Shown piece by piece: positions 26,065 through 32,792 of a stretch of 32,792 nucleotides of DNA. The notes beneath the pieces were generated by a model that saw only the letters and a program-made list of their open reading frames with translations, made no database searches and was not told where the DNA came from. Each line of letters starts with the position of its first letter. Within the stretch, counting starts at the first letter, position 1. Made by a program: the position numbers and the translations under genes. Origin of the DNA: an uncultured Fibrobacterota bacterium (GTDB lineage: Bacteria > Fibrobacterota > Fibrobacteria > Fibrobacterales > Fibrobacteraceae); the NCBI GenBank assembly GCA_903876665.1, contig CAIRAY010000131.1, forward strand, positions 1-32,792. The letters are read 5' to 3'.

Positions 26065-27050
26065 AGGAACTTAAGGAACTCAGACTAGATGATTCACATC
26101 TGATGCTTCAAGACAATGTAGTCCGTGGCCCCATATTGCCTCGGGGGTATTCAGAGCTTGACCGGGAAATTCATGTCAAAGGCGAAACCGTCGTTGAAGG
26201 TGCGATGTACGCATTGAGTTTACAAGTGACTGCTGGACCTTTGCAAGTGCAAGGCGCCGTATTCATTCAAAGAGAGCTCCATATTTTCACGGACTGCAAA
26301 GGGGATGTGGAATTCTGTAAATCCGTCGGCTCCTCTGGCTCTGTGGTCTGCCATTCGACAAGTGGCAAGGTGTATTTTGGTGCCGATATCAATGCCAAAA
26401 GCGTTAGCCTAAAAAACGCGTATGTGGCTGCCAACATTTTTGCAGATGAAGTCGTTCTGGAAAACTGTGTGGTTCTAGGTGGAGTCTTTGCGGTAAAATC
26501 CCTACAACTGACCAATGTGGTTCTCGGAACATTCCATAGTCCATCGGTCCGAATTGCCCAAGAACTTGCCGTTCTTTTGCCCAGTGTCTTTTCTGTGGAA
26601 CCCATTGCCAGCCTACCTGGTTCACGGGTCCGCAATTTTGCCCTAGCGGATTTAGGTGCGCTGATGCGAGGCGTACCCGAAGGAGAACGCACCGGGTATA
26701 TTTCCGTGGATCCAGGCAAGGAAGTCCAGCGCTCGGTGCTCACCGACGCAGCCGGAAATACTCAAGTGGTCCTTTGCTATAGTGTCGCAGGAAAAGTTCT
26801 TACCGCAGACCTCGTCAATATGGACCACCTTCAAAACCACTTCCTTTTGGCGGCTGGGAGTTTGGGTGCACAAACTCTACGCACCTACGATTTGGGACCT
26901 GACAGCAAGGGTAAATTACTGGAGCTTACGCCAGTAACCATTGCAGAATTCTTCTTCAAAATACTGGATGGACGAATCACCGTAAAACCATTGGATGCCA
27001 AAATTTCCTTTGCGGAATTGTCCAGGGTTTACGGAGAAAACCGGGCCTAA
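26061..27050 (+). CDS. Predicted beta-helix protein, bactofilin-like
   Basis: 329 residues with no signal peptide. Residues about 35-165 consist of short strands with regular hydrophobic spacing, such as LSLQVTAGPLQVQGAVFIQR, INAKSVSLKNAYVAANIFA and DEVVLENCVVLGGVFAVKSL. This is the pattern of a right-handed beta-helix as in bactofilins or polymer-forming proteins. The remaining about 160 residues are not recognised. The start overlaps the previous stop by ATGA; it is the last gene of the SPFH operon and is followed by a terminator. It might polymerise into a cytoskeletal scaffold. The assignment is by sequence pattern, not by a signature motif. Confidence 0.8.
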   Translation: MKELKELRLDDSHLMLQDNVVRGPILPRGYSELDREIHVKGETVVEGAMYALSLQVTAGPLQVQGAVFIQRELHIFTDCKGDVEFCKSVGSSGSVVCHSTSGKVYFGADINAKSVSLKNAYVAANIFADEVVLENCVVLGGVFAVKSLQLTNVVLGTFHSPSVRIAQELAVLLPSVFSVEPIASLPGSRVRNFALADLGALMRGVPEGERTGYISVDPGKEVQRSVLTDAAGNTQVVLCYSVAGKVLTADLVNMDHLQNHFLLAAGSLGAQTLRTYDLGPDSKGKLLELTPVTIAEFFFKILDGRITVKPLDAKISFAELSRVYGENRA

Positions 27051-27067
27051 ACTGAGCGCAAAACAAT

Positions 27068-27115
27068 AGCCATGGCGAACCGACAATTTCTGTGGTTCGC
27101 CATGGCTTTATTATT
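27068..27115. terminator. Terminator between two converging operons
   Basis: A 14-bp perfect stem, AGCCATGGCGAACC (27068-27081) with its complement at 27094-27107, encloses a short loop and is followed by TTTATTATTT. On the other strand it is followed by ATTGTTTT. It can serve both the rightward SPFH operon and the leftward GYF_2 operon. Confidence 0.85.
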
Positions 27116-27133
27116 TAAATCCAAATTTTTCCC

Positions 27134-27733
27134 TTATACTCCTTTGGGATTTGGACCGTATTTATTCGTTCCTGGGGAACTGTCGCTGGCCAACACAATC
27201 AAAACCCAAATGGCGCCAATGATTGGAATTAAATAAACAAAAAGGAACCAGCCACTTTTTCCTCCATCGTGGAGGCGCCTTACGGTAACTGCCAAACCAG
27301 GAATGAGCACAGCAAAGGTATATAGAAGATACATCGCGCCATAGGGCAAGCCAGCGACCGTAGTCCCCAAAATATTATCCAGGATCATCGCAACAATCAA
27401 GAATAAAAAATTGAACAATCCGAACATCCAAAACTCTTTTCTTCTGGCTCTTCCGCTAAAGCCCGCGTAATTTTTCATTACAGCAACCCACCATTTTAAC
27501 GGCCCACCTGCGGTTGGCTGGGCTGGTGTAAATTGGGCTGGAGCCATGGGGACTGGGGCCGCGACGCCCGCGCCTGGGCCGACCAGGTTCGCGTAGGGCT
27601 GCCATTGAGAGCCACCTTCTTCCAACACCCAGGTTTCTGTCCGGATCGTGCCGTTGAGGTGGAACTGTTTCAACTCATCGATGGTATGGGGACCGATGGG
27701 TTGATTGGTGGGGCTTGCATAAAAATAGCGCAT
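27134..27733 (-). CDS. GYF_2 domain and DUF805 membrane protein
   Basis: 199 residues. A GYF_2 domain (about 1-50: MRYFYASPTNQPIGPHTIDE, then WVLEEGGSQWQPY) is joined by a Pro/Ala linker (about 53-78) to a DUF805 membrane domain (about 80-190). The latter has three to four helices and the motifs FSGRARRKEFWMF and VRRLHDGGKSGWF. GYF domains bind proline-rich peptides in eukaryotes, and the bacterial GYF_2 form is thought to be an adaptor. A strong AAGGAG ribosome binding site precedes the ATG. Last gene of the leftward operon. Its GYF_2 part is nearly the same as that encoded at 29022-29189, also at the DNA level. Confidence 0.92.
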   Translation of the reverse strand: MRYFYASPTNQPIGPHTIDELKQFHLNGTIRTETWVLEEGGSQWQPYANLVGPGAGVAAPVPMAPAQFTPAQPTAGGPLKWWVAVMKNYAGFSGRARRKEFWMFGLFNFLFLIVAMILDNILGTTVAGLPYGAMYLLYTFAVLIPGLAVTVRRLHDGGKSGWFLFVYLIPIIGAIWVLIVLASDSSPGTNKYGPNPKGV

Positions 27734-27787
27734 GTTGATCTCCTTTTTGGGGTTTGTTGATTGATTCTTTGTATTGCATTGAATTTT

Positions 27788-28342
27788 TCAAGGGAAGCTT
27801 TTCTTTCTCGTTAGTGTTTGCATCAGGAAGAAGCCTGAAAATCCACCCACAACAAGGCCTGCAACCGACTTCCAAAATGTGGTCGATTGCAAAATGACAT
27901 CTGGACGAATCATTTCCCCGTGCCCAATTCCACTCCAAAACATTCTCCAGGCGAACTCCTCAATCCCTGCGAACAGGAAATACCGGACCAGGAGCAAGCC
28001 AACCAAGGCGCCACCAATTGCACCAATCACGGAGTTCCTCCGGGTGGCGTCGTCCGCGCGGGGGGTGAGCGGAGGAGGCGGTGAAGGCATTGAAAAAGGG
28101 GGAGGAGGCGGGGGTGGGGGCGGAGGCGCAACAGATTCCCGAGGACTTGCGACCATTTCCACAGACTCCTCGGAAAAAAGCGAATCCAAAGCCATTACTG
28201 GTTCTGGTGTGAGGGATTCAAGAGTTAGAATACGCAGGTTCGAGCTTCCAATTTTGGCCCGGATCTGCTCTTCCGTGAGCCCGCTTATGACCTTCTCCTG
28301 AATTTTTCCATCTGGACCCTGCACGGTAACTTTGTATTGCAT
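27788..28342 (-). CDS. Membrane protein with PDGK-type N-terminal module and proline-rich linker
   Basis: 184 residues. The first about 60 residues (YKVTVQGPDGKIQEK, GLTEEQIRAKI, EPVMALDSLF) are shared with the product of 29230-29958 and may be a small unnamed domain. A proline-rich linker with a run of ten prolines follows (about 70-100). Two or more membrane helices come next (about 107-130 and 157-177). The ATG at 28342 is preferred to GTG at 28354 because GGAAGG lies just before it and the paralogue aligns there. Function unknown; the proline run is a possible ligand for the GYF_2 domains encoded next to it. Confidence 0.88.
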   Translation of the reverse strand: MQYKVTVQGPDGKIQEKVISGLTEEQIRAKIGSSNLRILTLESLTPEPVMALDSLFSEESVEMVASPRESVAPPPPPPPPPPFSMPSPPPPLTPRADDATRRNSVIGAIGGALVGLLLVRYFLFAGIEEFAWRMFWSGIGHGEMIRPDVILQSTTFWKSVAGLVVGGFSGFFLMQTLTRKKSFP

Positions 28343-28371
28343 TGAACCTTCCACGCTCTTCTCCCGTTGAA

Positions 28372-28782
28372 TTAAAAAGTGATGTTCCGATAAGCCAGAA
28401 CCGAAAATGCCAAAACTAAGTGGGCTGCTTTTATGCTACGGATTTGCATTGCGCCATTCATGAGTCGCTCGCCAATCGAATTCGCTTTACAAAATACCCG
28501 ATGCCACAAATCCATAAACGCCACGATACTCCAAAAAAGCCACAGCCACCAGATGGGGTTTTCGACGAATGCCGCCACAAGTTTCCACTGCAACACACAA
28601 ATTACCGCATGCGTGGTTCCACACATGGGGCAATCAACATGTAAAAATTTATGGAACGGACATTCAGGCCATGGCAAATAATGAAAATAGGCCAAAGCCA
28701 GCACAGTCGTGACAAGAATTGCCACAAGCAATGCAGGAATCCGCACTGATTCTTTGCTTATCGACTTGGGAAAAATTCCCAT
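28372..28782 (-). CDS. DUF2752 family membrane protein
   Basis: 136 residues with about three helices. It carries the DUF2752 signature, in which a CP segment is followed by CPMCGTTHAV and a downstream ENP (family pattern CP..., CPGCGLTR, NP). The biochemical role of the family is unknown. The ATG at 28782 with AAGG upstream is chosen; a start at 28824 would overlap the preceding gene by 67 bp and lacks a ribosome binding site. It lies between the two GYF_2/PDGK gene pairs, and such proteins often accompany TM2 and GYF_2 membrane proteins. Confidence 0.87.
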   Translation of the reverse strand: MGIFPKSISKESVRIPALLVAILVTTVLALAYFHYLPWPECPFHKFLHVDCPMCGTTHAVICVLQWKLVAAFVENPIWWLWLFWSIVAFMDLWHRVFCKANSIGERLMNGAMQIRSIKAAHLVLAFSVLAYRNITF

Positions 28783-29009
28783 TCGCCAACCTTGCGCTTT
28801 TGCTGAACAGAAAAACACATCCAATAGTCAATAATTGCCGCAATACCCGCAAGTCCGCCTGTAAAAATGGACGCAAGTAGCCAGATCCATCCTTTTGCAG
28901 ATTGACCCCACTGCATAAATCCGACCGGCAGACAACACAAGAACCAAACGATCGCCGTCCCGGCAGAAACAGCAGAATTGTTCGTTGGAATTCCCGTCGT
29001 AGGTGGCAT
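28758..29009 (-). CDS. Small TM2-like membrane protein, probably split from the GYF_2 gene
   Basis: 83 residues with two hydrophobic helices (about 17-35 and 40-63) joined by a short loop, ending in a charged tail, similar to TM2-domain proteins. It lies in the same frame as the GYF_2 coding sequence upstream and is separated from it only by one TGA and four codons. Either a GYF_2-TM2 gene has been broken by a nonsense change, or the protein restarts at this ATG, which has GGAG at a good distance. It overlaps the DUF2752 start by 25 bp. Confidence 0.65.
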   Translation of the reverse strand: MPPTTGIPTNNSAVSAGTAIVWFLCCLPVGFMQWGQSAKGWIWLLASIFTGGLAGIAAIIDYWMCFSVQQKRKVGEWEFFPSR

Positions 29010-29021
29010 AGCCGCTCCAAT

Positions 29022-29189
29022 TCATCCACCAATGGCAATCAGGTTGGAGTATGGTTGCCACTGGGAGCCACCCTCTTCCACAACCCAATTTTCTGCACGT
29101 ACTGTGCCGTTGAGATGTAGCTGTTTCAGTTCATCAATGGTGTAAGGACCGATGGGCTGGTTGGAAGAGTCCGCATAAAAATAGCGCAT
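29022..29189 (-). CDS. GYF_2 domain-only protein, likely truncated
   Basis: 55 residues that cover one full GYF_2 domain (MRYFYADSSNQPIGPYTIDE, then WVVEEGGSQWQPY) and stop at a TGA right after it. The ATG has GGAG 7 bp upstream; an ATG at 29201 is a weaker alternative. Other GYF_2 proteins here continue into a linker and membrane domain, and the same frame does continue after this TGA into a TM2-like segment. It could be a free adaptor domain or the first half of a disrupted gene. Confidence 0.7.
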   Translation of the reverse strand: MRYFYADSSNQPIGPYTIDELKQLHLNGTVRAENWVVEEGGSQWQPYSNLIAIGG

Positions 29190-29229
29190 TATTTTCTCCA
29201 TTATTTTGTTTTTTTGTTTTGCTTTCTGA

Positions 29230-29958
29230 TCATGATTTACCAAAGAAACGGCCGACCTCAGCGTCTTGCCGAAGGACAAGGAAACCAAATACTCCTAAGC
29301 CTGCTGTGGCCAGCATATATAGAGGAAGAACTCCATACCAAAATAGCCCAGTCAAACCATCAAAGCCAAAGAAGTCCCAAGGAAACCGATGAGGTATGAG
29401 CCAACGAAGGAAGTTTCCCGAGATCATCGTGGTCAATAACGCGAGGAGGGGAGCAAACCCCAACCCGACTCTTTTTATCATGGAGTCACTCAAAGCCGTT
29501 ATGGGTCGTTTAGACACCAGAAGCAAAATGGCACCAACAGTCATCACCAAGAAACAAAAGCCGCGAAGGATACCCCAAACATCTTCAAAGGAAAGATACC
29601 CCGTCAAAAACAGGCAAACACCTGCAGTGATTGCGACAACTCGGTAGTGCTTGGTGGTGAAGGAAAAACCAGGAGAACGAAGCAATGGTGGCGGTGGAAA
29701 AAACATCGGTGGTGGTGGAAGTGGAGGCACCTTGGGTCGAGCCGAAACCGGCGCAACAGGCGATACACCCGAATCAGCAAATAATGAATCCAGGGAGAGA
29801 ACGGGCTGAGGGAGAACTTGTGAAAAGGAAACAATCTGCAAGGGCGTGTCGGCAAGGCGAGCGCGGATTTGTTCTTCAGTCAGTCCGTTGACTGTCTTTT
29901 CCTGCAACTTTCCATCCGGCCCCTTGACGACAATCTTATATTCCAAAGCTTCGTTCAT
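29230..29958 (-). CDS. Membrane protein with PDGK-type N-terminal module, larger paralogue
   Basis: 242 residues. The N-terminal module (about 6-62: YKIVVKGPDGKLQEK, GLTEEQIRARL, QPVLSLDSLF) is paralogous to that of 27788-28342. A proline-rich linker (about 70-95) follows, then about four membrane helices (about 105-235), which differ from those of the paralogue. The shared module with different membrane parts suggests a mobile adaptor domain. It starts 12 bp after the stop of the transglycosylase gene, so it belongs to the same leftward operon. No known family is recognised. Confidence 0.88.
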   Translation of the reverse strand: MNEALEYKIVVKGPDGKLQEKTVNGLTEEQIRARLADTPLQIVSFSQVLPQPVLSLDSLFADSGVSPVAPVSARPKVPPLPPPPMFFPPPPLLRSPGFSFTTKHYRVVAITAGVCLFLTGYLSFEDVWGILRGFCFLVMTVGAILLLVSKRPITALSDSMIKRVGLGFAPLLALLTTMISGNFLRWLIPHRFPWDFFGFDGLTGLFWYGVLPLYMLATAGLGVFGFLVLRQDAEVGRFFGKS

Positions 29959-29970
29959 CGCCTATATCCC

Positions 29971-31347
29971 TTAATAGGTCAATCCAGCCGCAATGATTTT
30001 GTCACTATAAAGCTCCACACCACGAGCATACATCTCTTCGGGATTGTAGCGCATGAATGCAGTGTGCCGACCCTTGGTGGCATAATCATGTTGTTGCAAA
30101 AAAGAGGCAACGGATGCGATGGCATCATCCATATTATTCAAATCAATTTTCCCATCGCCATCCCCATCCGCGGCAAATTCCATAGAGGCTGGCATGAACT
30201 GTGGAATTCCAATGGCCCCACCCCACGAGCCCTGAATTTCGTACGGATTGAAATTGGATTTCCGGGCTACCTTCAAAAGTGCCCCGAGGTTTCCTGCCGC
30301 ACGCTTCTTGATCTTGATCATCCGCTTCAGGTTGATTTCCCGGGTCATTGCCTCTTCTTGATTGTAGTCCCCATTGGCGTATAATTCTGCCTCAATTCCC
30401 GAAAGGTAAAAGAGGTTCCCCACAAATACCTTATAGACTTGGTATTCCCCGAGGTACTTTCCAAATTTTGATTCCCAATTAATTACCCCCAAAATATCTT
30501 CGATGCGCACCCCGCTGCTTTGCATGGCAGTTCGCAAGGTGGTCTGGTACTTATTAAAAAATTCCAATCCCTGGTTGACGGTTTTGTCGTTCACTAAGAT
30601 GGGCACAAAATCTTTGTGTTCCTGCTTCTGCGCTTTTACGGAAACGGGTGAAGCGGTAAAACGCAACTTCTTCAAATGAAACTCGTCCAGTTCGGAGGGC
30701 TGTCGGTTGATCATATTGGCGAGTTCTTCCCGAGTAAAAGCATCACTTACATTTTGATAAACCAGTTCGAATTCCTCTGGATACTGTTGTGCGAAATCGA
30801 CAGAGGATGTCGGCTGAGCATTGACCAGCTGATTCAAAAATTCCGATTGCTCCCGGGAAACCGGATCCACAGCGGAACTTGTCGCCGCCATACCTTCTGT
30901 ATTGCTGGCCGCACGCAACTCCGAAGTTGGAGTACTTGTGGAAGGCAAGATTCCCTTATCTGCTCCTGAGTTGCCAAAGTAGGTGGCGGCAAAAAAACCA
31001 CCCACACCCACCGCCAACAAAGCGACCAATCCGATGCCAATGATCAGACCGATGGGAAGGGAACCCTTAGTCGGAGCGGGTTGAAAAGGGACTGGCTGAA
31101 TGGGAACTGGCTGGGGAGTGGCTTCCTTGATCAAATTCAGTGTCCGTGGCGGAGGACTAGGCACTGGTGGCTTGACCGGTAGCGGAGCCTCTGGGACCAC
31201 ATTTTTGAGGGGTTCCCATGTGGTAGCCCCCACCCGGGCAACCAAATTTTCTGAGCTGATTATTCCATTTTTCTTCAGTTCCGCAAGTTCAGTAAGGGTC
31301 ACAGGACCCTTCGTGGCATTGTCGTGCCTATAGTAGAATTCAGACAT
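29971..31347 (-). CDS. GYF_2 domain fused to an MltB-like lytic transglycosylase
   Basis: 458 residues in three parts. A cytoplasmic GYF_2 domain (1-50) is followed by a proline-rich linker (about 52-95) and one membrane helix (97-120). The periplasmic SLT_2/MltB-type domain covers about 245-458. The catalytic glutamate is E292 in GVINWESKFGKYLG. The family motif GSWGGAIGIPQFMP is at 373-386, and ADGDGDGKIDLNNMDDAIAS follows. The enzyme should cleave peptidoglycan glycan strands to 1,6-anhydro products. Linking it through the membrane to a GYF_2 adaptor is unusual and suggests control from the cytoplasm. First gene of the leftward operon, with a good promoter. Confidence 0.93.
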   Translation of the reverse strand: MSEFYYRHDNATKGPVTLTELAELKKNGIISSENLVARVGATTWEPLKNVVPEAPLPVKPPVPSPPPRTLNLIKEATPQPVPIQPVPFQPAPTKGSLPIGLIIGIGLVALLAVGVGGFFAATYFGNSGADKGILPSTSTPTSELRAASNTEGMAATSSAVDPVSREQSEFLNQLVNAQPTSSVDFAQQYPEEFELVYQNVSDAFTREELANMINRQPSELDEFHLKKLRFTASPVSVKAQKQEHKDFVPILVNDKTVNQGLEFFNKYQTTLRTAMQSSGVRIEDILGVINWESKFGKYLGEYQVYKVFVGNLFYLSGIEAELYANGDYNQEEAMTREINLKRMIKIKKRAAGNLGALLKVARKSNFNPYEIQGSWGGAIGIPQFMPASMEFAADGDGDGKIDLNNMDDAIASVASFLQQHDYATKGRHTAFMRYNPEEMYARGVELYSDKIIAAGLTY

Positions 31348-31389
31348 GATTCCCAGTGTGGTTTTTTGTGTGTTGCATCGATTCCGTGA

Positions 31390-31419
31390 ATTCTACCAAA
31401 GATAGAGGCTGCCTGTCAA
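31390..31419 (-). promoter_or_regulatory. Probable promoter of the leftward GYF_2 operon
   Basis: The minus strand reads TTGACA (31419-31414) and TAGAAT (31395-31390) with an 18-bp spacer. Transcription would begin about 35 bp before the ATG of the transglycosylase gene at 31347. Confidence 0.65.
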
Positions 31420-31428
31420 GAATATTGA

Positions 31429-31456
31429 TTGCCAATGAGGACAAATTGGGTAAAAT
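31429..31456 (+). promoter_or_regulatory. Probable promoter of the lipoprotein gene
   Basis: TTGCCA (31429-31434) and TAAAAT (31451-31456) are spaced by 16 bp, about 45 bp before the ATG at 31502. It is back-to-back with the leftward promoter, so a factor bound at about 31420-31428 could affect both. Confidence 0.5.
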
Positions 31457-31501
31457 ATTCAGAATTAATCCATCGGACATCATTTACCAACGGGGTTTCA
31501 A

Positions 31502-32626
31502 ATGAGCAGCAGGCATTTTTGGATCGGACTGATCCTATCCATCCTGGGCCTGAGCTCCTGTAGACCATCTCCCGAAACCCTTGCCCAGTGGGCGATAGAA
31601 GGCGAAGACAAAAAGTTGCTAACCACGTTCGTGGATGAATTGGGTCCAAAATTTCAGGATTCACTGGCTCAGCAACTTTTTCATGCCGCGACTGCACAGG
31701 GACGGGGAACCGCTGTTGACGAAATGACACGAGCATTGGATTCCCGGGCAAGCGTTCTTCCCAAAAGCCGATTCGATGGCATCAGCCTAGCAATTTTGCA
31801 AGACCCCAATCTGCTGAAATATCAATTTGGCTCCACCCAAAGCTTTGCCGAAGGAATATTGCTGCACAAATCCACTCAAGCCGATGTGGCCCTCGTGCAG
31901 GAATCATACCGGGTATTGGCCGCACTCAATGGCCAGCCTGCCTTTTTTAATCAATTGCAGGCCTATTTGGCCCAAATGGCCCGCGATACCCGAAGCAATC
32001 TTACCCCCATCTCCGAATTACTGGCACGCCTAACCTTGGTATCGGATCCAACCCTGACTGCATATCTTAGCAATGCCCTTGCCGAAGTCAATAAAATCCA
32101 ACAGGCCAGCTCCGATTTGGTACAGGGCAGACAAAATTCAAAGACCGCGCAAAGCAACCTGGAATCTTATCAGAGTGCCTACAACAACTCGACTTCCCAA
32201 GGCAATCCACGGGAACTCCGCCTATTCCTGGTGGACCGTTTCGATGGAAAGGAAGACATGTGGCAAGTGGGCACGCCTTTCCAAACCGTGGGAATATTGA
32301 CAACAACCGTCACCAAATTTACATCCAAAGGTTGGTTCAGCATGCATGTCCGCAATCTGGACGACATGGAAGTCAAGCAAAACTATTCCAGCAAAACCGT
32401 GCCACACCTCATTGAAATCAGCGACCCGGATTGGGAGCAAATCACCGCACAAGCAAGCCAGGTTTACTTGGCAACACTACAAGTGGGCCGATACCGCGAA
32501 CAAATTTCCAGCGCACAAAATGAATCGGACAGGGCCTTTGCGGATTTGGAACGGATTCTTTCGAGCCCAAACGCCCCGACCAAAAGCACTGATGTGGCAT
32601 GGGTTGTCGGGAGCGCACCGGAATAA
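31502..32626 (+). CDS. Predicted lipoprotein, function unknown
   Basis: 374 residues. A signal peptide ends in LSSC (C20), so it should be lipid-anchored in the envelope. Residues about 25-200 look all-helical with repeat-like segments. A Gln/Ser/Asn-rich helix spans about 195-235. A beta-rich section follows (about 238-310, with FLVDRFDGKEDMWQVGTPF), then a closing helix (about 315-355). No family is recognised. The ATG has GGGG about 6 bp upstream. It is transcribed alone, divergently from the GYF_2 operon, and is followed by the palindromic repeat. Confidence 0.85.
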   Translation: MSSRHFWIGLILSILGLSSCRPSPETLAQWAIEGEDKKLLTTFVDELGPKFQDSLAQQLFHAATAQGRGTAVDEMTRALDSRASVLPKSRFDGISLAILQDPNLLKYQFGSTQSFAEGILLHKSTQADVALVQESYRVLAALNGQPAFFNQLQAYLAQMARDTRSNLTPISELLARLTLVSDPTLTAYLSNALAEVNKIQQASSDLVQGRQNSKTAQSNLESYQSAYNNSTSQGNPRELRLFLVDRFDGKEDMWQVGTPFQTVGILTTTVTKFTSKGWFSMHVRNLDDMEVKQNYSSKTVPHLIEISDPDWEQITAQASQVYLATLQVGRYREQISSAQNESDRAFADLERILSSPNAPTKSTDVAWVVGSAPE

Positions 32627-32703
32627 TTAGATTGAATTCACTACTGTCCAAAACAATTGGCAAAAGGCCTTTTCATCCCCGGCCACCATGTCATCCCCCG
32701 AAC

Positions 32704-32747
32704 TCCACAAAGTGGACATGTGTCCGTAACGGGCAAAGCCCGAACGG
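32704..32747. repeat. Palindromic repeat related to the array at 1-343
   Basis: Hairpin TCCAC-AAA-GTGGA (32704-32716) is followed by a second structure. In it, CCGT/ACGG (32724-32727, 32744-32747) encloses CGGGC-AAA-GCCCG (32730-32742). The same two-part layout occurs at 56-100 with different stem bases, so the fold rather than the sequence is kept. Further GC-rich short inverted pieces extend to the window end. No gene is seen in 32627-32792. Confidence 0.8.
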
Positions 32748-32792
32748 TCCCACCGAGGGATCACCGGTGCTGGTTGCAGTATTTCTTCGGGC

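Noticed and set aside
19939..31501. Prophage or integrative element
   Set aside because: No integrase, terminase, capsid, tail, transposase or flanking tRNA was found; the gene layout is that of two facing operons.

Overview
The window looks like chromosomal DNA of a Gram-negative bacterium with an LPS-type outer membrane and aerobic or microaerobic respiration. An Lpt cluster, outer-membrane-style MCE proteins, lipoproteins and two quinol oxidases are encoded. The serine-rich tail on LptC, the HPr kinase/HPr/enzyme I set without visible sugar permeases, and dispersed palindromic intergenic repeats would fit the Fibrobacterota or a neighbouring FCB lineage. That placement is an inference; there is no rRNA or marker gene here to settle it.

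Positions 1-10075 read leftward as one conserved housekeeping block: lptC, lptA-like, lptB, rpoN, hpf, hprK, two mlaD-like MCE genes, ptsH, ptsI. It ends in a palindromic repeat array (1-400). This resembles the proteobacterial lptCAB-rpoN-hpf-pts cluster, but with HPr kinase in place of ptsN/rapZ and a pair of MCE genes inserted. A leftward leucine-rich-repeat gene (10381-11142) follows a 305-bp non-coding stretch that holds two terminator-like hairpins.

Positions 11259-19773 read rightward and encode respiration: cydAB (bd-type quinol oxidase), a terminator, then cyoABCDE (bo3-type quinol oxidase with heme O synthase) and an MFS exporter whose start overlaps the end of cyoE.

Positions 19939-27050 are a tight rightward six-gene operon of mostly unrecognised proteins. 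It has an SPFH-type protein with three zinc ribbons, a four-helix membrane protein, a 745-residue membrane protein with an acidic and poly-proline tail, two paralogous helical proteins, and a predicted beta-helix (bactofilin-like) protein. Overlapping or close genes and one promoter suggest a single membrane-associated assembly. This is the best candidate for an undescribed system.

Positions 27134-31347 form a facing leftward operon of GYF_2-domain and membrane proteins, including a GYF_2 domain fused to an MltB-like lytic transglycosylase. It also has two proteins that share an unnamed N-terminal module followed by proline-rich linkers. GYF domains are proline-rich-peptide binders in eukaryotes, so these proteins may interact with each other or with the poly-proline tail of the 745-residue protein; this is speculative. 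A divergent lipoprotein gene (31502-32626) and a second copy of the palindromic repeat family close the window.
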